A DNA stretch of 64,000 nt from Oscillospiraceae bacterium. GTDB taxonomy: Bacteria > Bacillota > Clostridia > Oscillospirales > Oscillospiraceae. Below, piece after piece: positions 1 to 6,015 of this stretch. Position 1 is the stretch's first letter. Every line of letters starts with the position of its first letter. Location: the NCBI GenBank assembly GCA_902761055.1, contig CACWIS010000004.1:62001-126000 (forward strand). The letters are read 5' to 3'. Position numbers and translations under genes: made by a program. Under the pieces are notes generated by a model. It searched no databases, was not told the DNA's origin, and saw only the letters and a program-made list of their open reading frames with translations.

Positions 1-274
1 TCACTTCTTCCCGGTCATCCACATAATCTTCCGGGATGTCTTCACCGGTAAAGCGGCTCTCCTTTCGGCAGAGGCTGATAAATTCGTTCCTGCAAACCGT
101 CAGAAGCCAGGGCTTAAAATCTCGGATGGAATCGTCAGCCGTGCTCAGCGCCTTAAAGAAAGCATTGGATACGATGTCCTCTGCGACCGTTCGGTTTTTA
201 CACAAAGAGATCGAATACAGGAGTGCTTCGTTATAGTATTGTGAAAACAGCTGATCAACGATATCCGATTTCAT
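1..274 (-). CDS. RNA polymerase sigma factor, sigma-70/ECF type (3' part beyond window)
   Basis: The minus strand reads from an ATG at 274 off the left edge, giving the first 91 residues (MKSDIVDQLFSQYY...). The stretch YYNEALLYSISLCKNRTVAEDIVSNAFFKAL fits the core-binding region 2 of ECF-type sigma factors, ending in the usual acidic 'AED.V...F.KAL' pattern, followed by 'FKPWLLTVCRNEFISLCR'. Region 4 lies outside the window. It would direct RNA polymerase to a small regulon, with an anti-sigma factor possibly encoded downstream. Base composition is more AT-rich than the housekeeping genes to the right. No strong Shine-Dalgarno is visible. Sigma assignment is good; the regulon cannot be inferred. 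Confidence 0.75.
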   Translation of the reverse strand, partial: MKSDIVDQLFSQYYNEALLYSISLCKNRTVAEDIVSNAFFKALSTADDSIRDFKPWLLTVCRNEFISLCRKESRFTGEDIPEDYVDDREEV

Positions 275-602
275 AATACTGTCGTCACATCTTTCGTAAG
301 TGTTCTGCTATAAAGACGCAGAACCGGGCGAATGGTTACATAGGGTCTTTTTGCTGAGTTTTTCTGTGATGAGAGTAGAATAGCACAGACGCGTTAGAAT
401 TTCTATAAGCAGAACTGCTATCTTCGTACTGCTGCCCCCTGAAAGATGTTGAGATTAGAAAAAAAAAATACATCATCATGGCACTAGATGCAAATGTACA
501 TCACTAAAAATGGTTCGAAGCCTTCTGCCTCTTACTTTAAGCGAGACTACTGCGGATCTATTATGAACCAAAAGGTGCCTAAGGTTTTTGAAGTATATAG
601 GC
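275..602. other. AT-rich intergenic region, leader of the sigma gene
   Basis: No convincing gene lies here. It must hold the promoter and leader of the minus-strand sigma gene. A short hairpin (GTTCTGC at 302-308 with GCAGAAC at 318-324) sits about 30 bases upstream of the sigma start. The one open frame here continues across the tRNA genes and has no protein-like pattern. Confidence 0.5.
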
Positions 603-643
603 AAAAAAGAGCGCCTGCCAGATCAGAAGGATCCAGAAGGCGC
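603..643 (-). terminator. Rho-independent terminator for the tRNA-Thr/Tyr unit
   Basis: On the minus strand GCGCCT (638-643) pairs with AGGCGC (611-616), with an inner GATC/GATC stem, and is followed by a run of T residues (603-609). It lies about 100 bases beyond the end of tRNA-Tyr. Confidence 0.6.
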
Positions 644-694
644 GAAATTTCGGTAAAAATACAGGAAAAACAGGGATTTTTGCCTCATAAACGC

Positions 695-737
695 GATAAT
701 TGCCGGATTTGCCTGGTAGACAAATTCGGCAATTATC
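695..737 (-). other. Long hairpin directly 3' of tRNA-Tyr
   Basis: GATAATTGCCGGATTTG (695-711) pairs with CAAATTCGGCAATTATC (721-737), 17 base pairs with one G-U type mismatch. It abuts the encoded CCA of tRNA-Tyr (739). There is no T-tract after it, so it may be a processing signal or a weak terminator upstream of the one at 603-643. Confidence 0.5.
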
Positions 738-738
738 A

Positions 739-823
739 TGGTGGGGGAAGGTGGATTCGAACCACCGAAGGCATTGCCAGCAGATTTACAGTCTGTCCCC
801 TTTGGCCACTCGGGAATTCCCCC
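739..823 (-). tRNA. tRNA-Tyr (GTA)
   Basis: The minus strand gives an 85-nt class II tRNA with acceptor GGGGGAA/TTCCCCC, anticodon loop CTGTAAA (anticodon GTA), a long variable arm, T-loop GGTTCGAATCC and an encoded CCA. It lies 26 bases after tRNA-Thr and shares its promoter. Confidence 0.95.
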
Positions 824-849
824 ATATGAACTTGTTTCGGTGCAATCGG

Positions 850-925
850 TGGAGCTGGTGGACGGATTCGAACCCCCGACCTGCTGATTACAAATCAGCT
901 GCTCTACCGGCTGAGCTACACCAGC
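850..925 (-). tRNA. tRNA-Thr (TGT)
   Basis: The minus strand gives a 76-nt tRNA with acceptor GCTGGTG/CACCAGC, anticodon loop TTTGTAA (anticodon TGT), T-loop GGTTCGAATCC and encoded CCA. It is the first tRNA of a two-tRNA unit. Confidence 0.95.
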
Positions 926-945
926 GTTTACCGTTCAGCCCGCTT

Positions 946-974
946 ATAATAGCAAATGCGGAGGGCTTTGTCAA
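946..974 (-). promoter_or_regulatory. Sigma-A promoter of the tRNA-Thr/Tyr unit
   Basis: On the minus strand a consensus TTGACA (-35, 969-974) and TATTAT (-10, 946-951) are separated by 17 bases; transcription would start about 15 bases before tRNA-Thr. Confidence 0.85.
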
Positions 975-1022
975 CAGAATTTTTGGAAAAACGCAAAACG
1001 CGGCAAAATCCGACACGAGAAT

Positions 1023-1051
1023 TTGCAATCGCTTTCCGGGTATGATAGAAT
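1023..1051 (+). promoter_or_regulatory. Sigma-A promoter of the GH25 lysozyme gene
   Basis: TTGCAA (1023-1028), 17-base spacer, TAGAAT (1046-1051); divergent from the tRNA promoter. Confidence 0.65.
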
Positions 1052-1083
1052 AGGGCAGACCATAAAGACAGACAGGTGATTCT

Positions 1084-2007
1084 ATGCGCAGAAGACGCCG
1101 TAAAAAAACAGGCCTTTTGATAATCTTTTGCCTCCTGCTCGGGGCGGTGATCGTCCTCGGAGCGGAGCTGCTCGGCTCGTCAAAAGAGGAAGAGGAGCCG
1201 GGCGACCCGCACGCGGGGCAGGTCCTGGTCAACGACGGCTTCAACGACGTGTGGATCACGCCGATCGAGGGCCTCGAGGTCAACGACCTGCAAAAAGAAG
1301 ACTTTGACAAGCAGGACGACAAGGTCGTCTATACCGGAGAGGCCTATGACACGGTCCTCGGCGTCGACGTGTCCGAGCATCAGTGGGAGATCGACTGGCG
1401 GCAGGTGGCGGAAAACGGCGTGCGCTTTGCGTATATCCGCTCCGGTTACCGCGGCTGGTCGCAGGGGGGGCTGTTCGAGGATCCCTGGTTCCGTACGAAC
1501 GTCGTCGGCGCACGGGACGCCGGACTGGACGTAGGCGTGTATTTCTACTCGCAGGCGATCAACGTCGCCGAGGCGATCGAAGAGGCGAAATACGTCCTCG
1601 AGCAGATCGAAGACTATGAGATCACGCTGCCCGTCATGTACGACTGGGAGATCCCGGAGAACGCAGACGACGCCCGCACCAACGGGCTGGATCCGAGCAT
1701 CATCGGCGACTGCGGCGTGGCCTTCTGCGAGACGGTCAGGTCCGCCGGCTACGATGCGGGCATATACTTCAACCGGAAACTCGGCTACTACAGCTTTGAT
1801 CTCAGCCGCCTCAAGGGCTTTCATTTCTGGCTGGCCGACTGGGAGACGGATTATCCGGGCTTCTATTACGCTGGCAACATCTGGCAGTACACACAAGCCG
1901 GAAAAGTGCCCGGTATCGAAGGCGAAGTGGACCTGAACATGATGTTCATCAAGCGCGGGGAACCCGCTTCCGCGCCGGATCCCTCTCCGGCGACGCAGGA
2001 GAAATAA
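1084..2007 (+). CDS. GH25 family lysozyme, membrane-anchored
   Basis: A 307-residue peptidoglycan muramidase. An N-terminal Arg/Lys-rich segment and one hydrophobic helix (about residues 11-30) act as a membrane anchor or uncleaved signal, then an acidic linker, then a GH25 barrel (about 90-290). The catalytic pattern is present: GVDVSEHQ with Asp95, and the YDWE signature with Asp187 and Glu189, plus 'FAYIRSGYRGW', 'VGVYFYSQA' and 'FWLADW...QYT' typical of the family. It would cut N-acetylmuramic acid bonds on the outer face of the membrane in wall remodelling or spore/cell lysis. It has its own promoter and is closed by a terminator. Confidence 0.92.
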   Translation: MRRRRRKKTGLLIIFCLLLGAVIVLGAELLGSSKEEEEPGDPHAGQVLVNDGFNDVWITPIEGLEVNDLQKEDFDKQDDKVVYTGEAYDTVLGVDVSEHQWEIDWRQVAENGVRFAYIRSGYRGWSQGGLFEDPWFRTNVVGARDAGLDVGVYFYSQAINVAEAIEEAKYVLEQIEDYEITLPVMYDWEIPENADDARTNGLDPSIIGDCGVAFCETVRSAGYDAGIYFNRKLGYYSFDLSRLKGFHFWLADWETDYPGFYYAGNIWQYTQAGKVPGIEGEVDLNMMFIKRGEPASAPDPSPATQEK

Positions 2008-2072
2008 GAAAAGCGCGCAGCGATACGGCGCTGCCCCGACGGGCGGCGTAGAGGGCTGCGCGCTTTTCCTTT
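2008..2072 (+). terminator. Terminator after the GH25 gene
   Basis: GAAAAGCGCGCAGC (2008-2021) pairs with GCTGCGCGCTTTTC (2055-2068), followed by a T-rich tract. Confidence 0.8.
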
Positions 2073-2099
2073 TTTGATGAAACGGCGACAAATTCCCTG

Positions 2100-2128
2100 T
2101 TGAATTTTTCTCCGCGGGATGCTATACT
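2100..2128 (+). promoter_or_regulatory. Sigma-A promoter of tRNA-Gly (and possibly rdgB)
   Basis: TTGAAT (2100-2105), 17-base spacer, TATACT (2123-2128), ending 10 bases before the tRNA. Confidence 0.75.
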
Positions 2129-2138
2129 GCCAATACAC

Positions 2139-2212
2139 GCGGATGTAGTTCATCGGTAGAACTTCGGCTTCCCAAGCCGGTAAGGTGGGTTCGACTCCCA
2201 TCATCCGCTCCA
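2139..2212 (+). tRNA. tRNA-Gly (CCC)
   Basis: A 74-nt tRNA with acceptor GCGGATG/CATCCGC, D-arm GTTCATCGGTAGAAC, anticodon CCC in the loop TTCCCAA, T-loop GGTTCGACTCC and encoded CCA. It reads GGG codons. Confidence 0.95.
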
Positions 2213-2213
2213 A

Positions 2214-2250
2214 AACAGCAGCTTCATCGAAGGATGGAGCTGTTGGCTTT
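2214..2250 (+). terminator. Hairpin between tRNA-Gly and rdgB
   Basis: CAGCTTCATC pairs with GATGGAGCTG around a four-base loop and is followed by TTGGCTTT. It probably ends or attenuates transcription between the tRNA and rdgB. Confidence 0.55.
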
Positions 2251-2267
2251 ATATGGGGAGAGCAAAA

Positions 2268-2843
2268 ATGAAACTCATCATCGCATCGAACAACGCCCAC
2301 AAGCTGGTGGAGATCCGCGCCATCCTCGGCGGCGCGTTCGCGCAGATCGTGTCGCTGCGCGAGGCGGGCATCGAGCATGAGACGGTCGAGGACGGAGAGA
2401 CCTTCGCCCAAAACGCCGAGAAAAAGGCGCGGGAGATCGCGGCGCTCTCCGGCTGCTGCGCGCTGGCCGACGACAGCGGCCTGTGCGTCGACGCGCTCGG
2501 CGGCGCGCCGGGCATCTTTTCGGCGCGCTACGCGGGCGTCCACGGCGACGACGCGGCCAACAGAAAAAAGCTGCTGCGGACGCTGGAAGGGGAAGAACGG
2601 CGCGGGGCGCATTTCAGCTGCGCGGTCGCGCTCGTCTACCCGGACGGCCGCCTTGTCGAGGCCGAGGGCCGCGTCTACGGTGAGATCGCACGCAGGGAGG
2701 CGGGGGAGAACGGCTTTGGCTACGACTCGATCTTCTATCTGCCGGAATACGGCTGCACGATGGCGCAGCTCGAAGCAGAGAAAAAGAACGCGATCAGCCA
2801 TCGCAGCAACGCCCTGCATGCGCTGCTGGAGAAGCTGAAATAG
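2268..2843 (+). CDS. rdgB: XTP/dITP diphosphatase (HAM1/RdgB family)
   Basis: A 191-residue house-cleaning nucleotidase that hydrolyses dITP, XTP and similar non-canonical purine triphosphates to monophosphates. The family pattern is complete: 'IIASNNAHKLVEI' at the N-terminus, 'AEKKAREIA', 'ALADDSGLCVDALGGAPGIFSARYAG', 'GFGYDSIFY' and the C-terminal 'KNAISHRSNALHAL'. The usual size fits. I start at 2268 because GGGGAG lies 7 bases upstream; the ATG at 2253 in the same frame has no ribosome site. It follows tRNA-Gly on the same transcript or its own weak one. Confidence 0.95.
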   Translation: MKLIIASNNAHKLVEIRAILGGAFAQIVSLREAGIEHETVEDGETFAQNAEKKAREIAALSGCCALADDSGLCVDALGGAPGIFSARYAGVHGDDAANRKKLLRTLEGEERRGAHFSCAVALVYPDGRLVEAEGRVYGEIARREAGENGFGYDSIFYLPEYGCTMAQLEAEKKNAISHRSNALHALLEKLK

Positions 2844-2846
2844 AAT

Positions 2847-2873
2847 AACGCCGGAGGGCTTTCCTCCGGCGTT
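2847..2873. terminator. Bidirectional terminator between rdgB and traX-like gene
   Basis: AACGCCGGAGG (2847-2857) pairs with CCTCCGGCGTT (2863-2873); AT-rich flanks on both sides suit both converging genes. Confidence 0.75.
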
Positions 2874-2893
2874 TTCGATCGAAAGGGGCGGCA

Positions 2894-3766
2894 TTATTTT
2901 CTCGCGAGCAGCATGAACACGACGCCCAGCAGGGTGAGATGGGCGGGATAGAAGACATAAAAGGCCGTGCGCATCTTCGGCCCGAGGCTGCGGTTATACA
3001 GCGCAAGGGGGAGCAGCGCCGCCAGCGCGCCGAGCTGATACGGCCAGTAGCCGCGATACTCGAACAGACACCAGAGCGCCGCAACGGCGAGCTGGGGGAG
3101 CTTTTCTCCGCGGCAGAAGTAGAGCGACAGGAGCAGGATGACGCCCGCGTAATCGTAATCGGCGTCGGACTGCACGAAGTACAGCACCGCGGCGAGCGCC
3201 GCCGCGATCAGCAGCGTCTTCCCCCAGTTTCGCTCCTCGGAGCGGAGGGAGTCAAAGAACATCATCGTCGCCATCGAGACGGCGAGGGTATAAAACACGT
3301 TCAGATCGGTGTGCACGGTGAGCCACAAGCCGCCCGCGCACAGGTCCAGCGGCGCGATCGCCAGCGCCGCCGCGAGCCACAGCAGCGAGGGCTCAAAACG
3401 CCGTCGGCACACATAGAGATACCAGGCCAGGAGCGGCAGCAGCATCGGCAGCGCGGCCAGGACCCGGTAGGAGCACGAAGCCGCCGCCGTGCCGGAATAG
3501 TTTTCCGCCGAGAAGGCCAGCGAATAAGGGACCTGGGCGATCAGCGCGAAGAGGACGAGACGCGAGAGGTAGCGCTTGCGGTCGCGCGTCCTGTCAAAAC
3601 CGTTGACGAGCAGGAAGCAGAAGATCACAAAGGCGGGCCGCCCGACGGCGCGGCCGAGAAAATACAAATGCCCGCGCGGGAGAAAATGCGAAAGCCGCGC
3701 TACGTAGGTCAGATGATCGATGAACATCGAGACGATCGCGATCAGCTTCAGCAGAAATACGCTCAT
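2894..3766 (-). CDS. TraX-family membrane protein
   Basis: A 290-residue protein with about eight to nine hydrophobic helices. The N-terminus 'LLKLIAIVSMFIDHLTYV' and 'RAVGRPAFVIFCFLLVNGF.RT.....YLSRLVLFALIAQVPY' are typical of the TraX family (named after the F-plasmid pilin N-acetylation protein), widespread in Firmicutes where its role is unclear. By analogy it may acylate a surface molecule. The ATG at 3766 has a strong GGACGGAGG site. No conjugation genes lie nearby, so the plasmid name should not be taken as a function. Confidence 0.85.
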   Translation of the reverse strand: MSVFLLKLIAIVSMFIDHLTYVARLSHFLPRGHLYFLGRAVGRPAFVIFCFLLVNGFDRTRDRKRYLSRLVLFALIAQVPYSLAFSAENYSGTAAASCSYRVLAALPMLLPLLAWYLYVCRRRFEPSLLWLAAALAIAPLDLCAGGLWLTVHTDLNVFYTLAVSMATMMFFDSLRSEERNWGKTLLIAAALAAVLYFVQSDADYDYAGVILLLSLYFCRGEKLPQLAVAALWCLFEYRGYWPYQLGALAALLPLALYNRSLGPKMRTAFYVFYPAHLTLLGVVFMLLARK

Positions 3767-3893
3767 CCTCCGTCCCTCCTTTGCTTTGTCCGGCCCCGAT
3801 CATATCACATTACACCCGCTCCTGGCAAGTGCCGCACACGTGACAGCGCCGGAGCTTTACGCGCAGTTTCTTTCGCCTTTTCGCAGAAAGAGC

Positions 3894-3922
3894 TTGACAT
3901 TTTGTGATGTGATACATATAAT
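3894..3922 (+). promoter_or_regulatory. Perfect sigma-A promoter of tRNA-Pro
   Basis: TTGACA (3894-3899), 17-base spacer, TATAAT (3917-3922): a full consensus match, expected for a stable RNA. Confidence 0.92.
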
Positions 3923-3947
3923 GTAAAAGCTGTCCTCACAGACAGAC

Positions 3948-4023
3948 CGGGGTGTAGCGCAGATGGTAGCGCGCTTGGTTCGGGACCAAGAGGCCCGGAG
4001 TTCAAATCTCCGCACTCCGACCA
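3948..4023 (+). tRNA. tRNA-Pro (CGG)
   Basis: A 76-nt tRNA with acceptor CGGGGTG/CACTCCG, anticodon stem-loop CTTGGTTCGGGACCAAG (anticodon CGG), T-loop AGTTCAAATCT and encoded CCA. Its 3' half is repeated downstream at 4246-4283. Confidence 0.95.
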
Positions 4024-4081
4024 AAAAACGGCAGAGGGATAACCCTCCGCCGTTTTTTCTTCCCTCGGGCGATCGCCGGTT
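3986..4081 (+). repeat. Direct repeat, copy 1 (tRNA-Pro 3' half + terminator)
   Basis: This 96-bp stretch, from the 3' strand of the anticodon stem through the terminator to 23 bases beyond, recurs at 4246-4341 with two mismatches. Confidence 0.95.
4023..4058 (+). terminator. Terminator of tRNA-Pro
   Basis: AAAAAACGGC and GCCGTTTTTT flank an inner GAGGG/CCCTC stem; the T-run ends at 4058. Confidence 0.9.
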
Positions 4082-4245
4082 CGCGGGCCTCTCGTCGAAC
4101 CAAGCGCAGCTTGGTTTGGGAAAAGAGGCTTTGCGCCGCCGGGGGCGGATGGAGCAAAGCCTCTTTTTCCGCAGCCGCGCCGCTTTGCGGGACGAGGCTT
4201 TACGCCGAAGCCTGCAAACGGCATCTGCGGCAAGGTGGGGCGAAG
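4082..4245 (+). other. Spacer between the tRNA-Pro repeats, hairpin-rich
   Basis: No gene. It holds AACCAAG/CTTGGTT (around 4098-4116), a 14-bp perfect hairpin AAAAGAGGCTTTGC (4121-4134) / GCAAAGCCTCTTTT (4154-4167) ending in T residues, and a short AGGCTT/AAGCCT stem (4195-4213). Confidence 0.7.
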
Positions 4246-4341
4246 CCAAGAGGCCCGGAGTTCAAATCTCCGCACTCCGACCAAAAAACGGCAGAGGGAT
4301 AACCCTCCGCCGTTTTTTCATCCGTCGGGCGATCGCCGGTT
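4246..4341 (+). repeat. Direct repeat, copy 2: tRNA-Pro 3' half and terminator without the 5' half
   Basis: Repeats 3986-4081 at an offset of 260 bases with two mismatches, both after the terminator T-run. It carries the 3' part of the anticodon stem, the T-arm, the acceptor 3' strand and CCA (ending 4283), then a second terminator (4283-4318). No 5' half precedes it, so this is a tRNA fragment, not a gene. Confidence 0.95.
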
Positions 4342-4542
4342 TGGAGGGAAACAGCGCCGGATCTTTCGCCGCGGTACGACAAGGGCTGCGTCGCCGACGG
4401 GCGATCGGGAAAACGCAGCGCCGGAGGCGCCGTTTCGTCTTTTTCGCGAACCCCCTTTCCCTTTTTGCGCACAGGGTGTATACTGAAAATACAAAAAAAC
4501 GCAAATCGGCAAGGCGGCGTTCGCCGCGGAAAGGGATACGAT
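4342..4542 (+). other. Upstream region of the Leu-rich protein gene
   Basis: No gene seen. A possible -10 TATACT lies at 4479-4484 with only a weak -35 (TTTCCC at 4456-4461). Confidence 0.4.
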
Positions 4543-5031
4543 ATGACGACAAAGCAAGCCATCGAAAAGGTGCTCGACGCGCTCAATGACGATCCGCAGG
4601 TCGTCCGCGGCATGGAGACGGACGTCGGCGGGACGCTGCAGACCCTCGTCGGCAGCGAGGTCAGCGCGCAGGACCTCGAAAACCTCACCAAGGGCACCAG
4701 CCGCATCTTCAGCGACAAGGCCATCGCCGCGCTGTTTCTCAAGCTGCTGAAGAAAAAGAAAAACCGCAAAGGGCTCGTCAGCCTGCTGCTGAAGGTCGGC
4801 GGCGTGTCGCTGCTCCTGAAGCTGCTGGGCAAGAGCAAGGACGAGGGCGACGACGACAGCTCGCTGCTCTCCGCGCTGCTGGGCAGCAAGACGGGGGTCA
4901 AGCTGCTGCTCAGGTTGATCGGAAGAAAGAAAGACGAGATCCCCGCCCTCGGCGCGCTTCTCGGCGCGGCGAACGGCAAGGAAGAGGACGCCGGTCTGCT
5001 CGGCGCGCTCCTCGGCAGCGTCCTGAAATAA
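4543..5031 (+). CDS. Unknown Leu-rich protein with repeated LLxxLLG segments
   Basis: I do not recognise this 162-residue protein. An N-terminal half (1-75) is soluble-looking and helical (MTTKQAIEKVLDALNDDPQ...). After the basic patch KLLKKKKNRKG come several similar amphipathic units: 'SLLLKVGGVSLLLKLLGKS', 'LLSALLGSKTGVKLLLRLIGRKK', 'ALGALLGAANG' and 'LLGALLGSVLK', separated by acidic loops. No signal peptide or clear transmembrane helix. AAAGGG 7 bases upstream of the ATG supports this start. It ends in its own terminator, upstream of the SpoIVFB-like pair, so it is probably monocistronic. Confidence 0.6.
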   Translation: MTTKQAIEKVLDALNDDPQVVRGMETDVGGTLQTLVGSEVSAQDLENLTKGTSRIFSDKAIAALFLKLLKKKKNRKGLVSLLLKVGGVSLLLKLLGKSKDEGDDDSSLLSALLGSKTGVKLLLRLIGRKKDEIPALGALLGAANGKEEDAGLLGALLGSVLK

Positions 5032-5048
5032 AACCGCACAGGCAATAC

Positions 5049-5081
5049 GGCCCGGGCCAGACGCCCGGGCCGCCTCTTTTT
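5049..5081 (+). terminator. Terminator after the Leu-rich protein gene
   Basis: GGCCCGGGC (5049-5057) pairs with GCCCGGGCC (5063-5071), followed by CTTTTT. Confidence 0.85.
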
Positions 5082-5136
5082 GCGCGCATATCCCGGCCGG
5101 ACACGCCATATAGTGGCTGCAAAGGGAGGTGAGCGC

Positions 5137-5379
5137 ATGGACAAGATCAAGCTGACGGTCGCCTCGCTGCTTTTCATCGCGCTGACGGCGGTCAAGCTGC
5201 TTTTTCCCGCGCAGATGGACGTGCTGCGGCGCGAGGCGCAGCGCCTGGGCGGCACGCAGCGCGACTACAGGGCGGCGGTCACGGCGATCGGACGCGGTTT
5301 GAGCGACCGGGAGCTCGGAGAGAAGCTGATCGCCGTTTTCCGGGAATACTCCGAGGAGACGGCGGAGAGCGCCCGATGA
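5137..5379 (+). CDS. Small membrane protein paired with the SpoIVFB-like protease
   Basis: An 80-residue protein with one N-terminal transmembrane helix (about residues 4-25) and a charged exposed domain (26-80). The ATG at 5137 has a strong AGGGAGGTGA site; a longer frame start at 5080 has none. Its stop overlaps the protease start by four bases (ATGA), so the two are translationally coupled. No family was recognised. Position suggests a partner or regulator of the protease, like SpoIVFA with SpoIVFB, but this is inference and there is no LysM or M23 domain as in SpoIVFA. Confidence 0.7.
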   Translation: MDKIKLTVASLLFIALTAVKLLFPAQMDVLRREAQRLGGTQRDYRAAVTAIGRGLSDRELGEKLIAVFREYSEETAESAR

Positions 5380-5981
5380 GACAAAAGCGAATCAAGGTCA
5401 GCCTCGGGGCGCTGCTGCTCGCGGCGTTCGTTTATTCCGCGGCCAGCTTCACGGAGCTGGCCGCCATCCTCGCACCCGTGCTCGTCCACGAGCTCGGCCA
5501 TGTCGTCACGCTGCGCCTCTACGGCTTGAAGATCCGCTCCTTCCGTGCGGACCTGCGCGGGCTGTGCATCGAATACGGCGGACCGTGCTCGCCGTGGGGA
5601 CACGTCGTGTCCGCCCTTGCCGGTCCGGCGGCCGGGCTGGGCTATGCTTTCGCCGCCTCGTATTTCGGACGCCGCAGCGGCAACGAGGTACTGACGCTTT
5701 CGGCCGGGGTGAGCCTGCTGCTGTCGCTGTTCAATCTGCTGCCGATCCTGCCGCTCGACGGCGGACGCGTTTTCTCTCTTGCCGCCTCCGAACTGCTCGG
5801 CGCACGGAGAGGGGAAGCGCTGACGCGCGCGACGGGCCTTGCGCTTTCGACGGCGCTTCTGGTTATCGGCGCCTGGCTGATGTGGCGCGGCGAGGGAACG
5901 GCGCTGATGCTTGCCGCGCTGTGGCTGCTCGCCTCGCAGCCGGAGAAAGCGGCGCTTGTAAAAAAGCGGGAACTGTTATAA
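5376..5981 (+). CDS. Site-2 protease, SpoIVFB-like (M50)
   Basis: A 201-residue intramembrane zinc metalloprotease with about five helices. The metal site HELGH is at residues 38-42 and the second conserved motif 'NLLPILPLDGGR' is near residue 122. Small size and a start directly in the membrane match SpoIVFB, which cleaves pro-sigma-K in the mother cell of sporulating Firmicutes. It is coupled by ATGA overlap to the small membrane protein upstream. The M50 assignment is secure; the SpoIVFB role is inferred from size and the sporulating background. Confidence 0.88.
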   Translation: MRQKRIKVSLGALLLAAFVYSAASFTELAAILAPVLVHELGHVVTLRLYGLKIRSFRADLRGLCIEYGGPCSPWGHVVSALAGPAAGLGYAFAASYFGRRSGNEVLTLSAGVSLLLSLFNLLPILPLDGGRVFSLAASELLGARRGEALTRATGLALSTALLVIGAWLMWRGEGTALMLAALWLLASQPEKAALVKKRELL

Positions 5982-6015
5982 GATACGGTTATCAACTACC
6001 GATACGGAGCTTTCC

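Noticed and set aside
488..1053. Open frames on the plus strand across the tRNA-Tyr/Thr region
   Set aside because: They run antisense through two tRNA genes and a terminator and have no ribosome site or protein-like pattern.
2894..3766. Conjugative element suggested by the TraX name
   Set aside because: The family is common on Firmicutes chromosomes and no transfer, relaxase or integrase genes lie nearby.
4246..4283. Second tRNA-Pro gene
   Set aside because: Only the 3' half is present; the preceding sequence cannot form the 5' acceptor strand, D-arm or anticodon loop.
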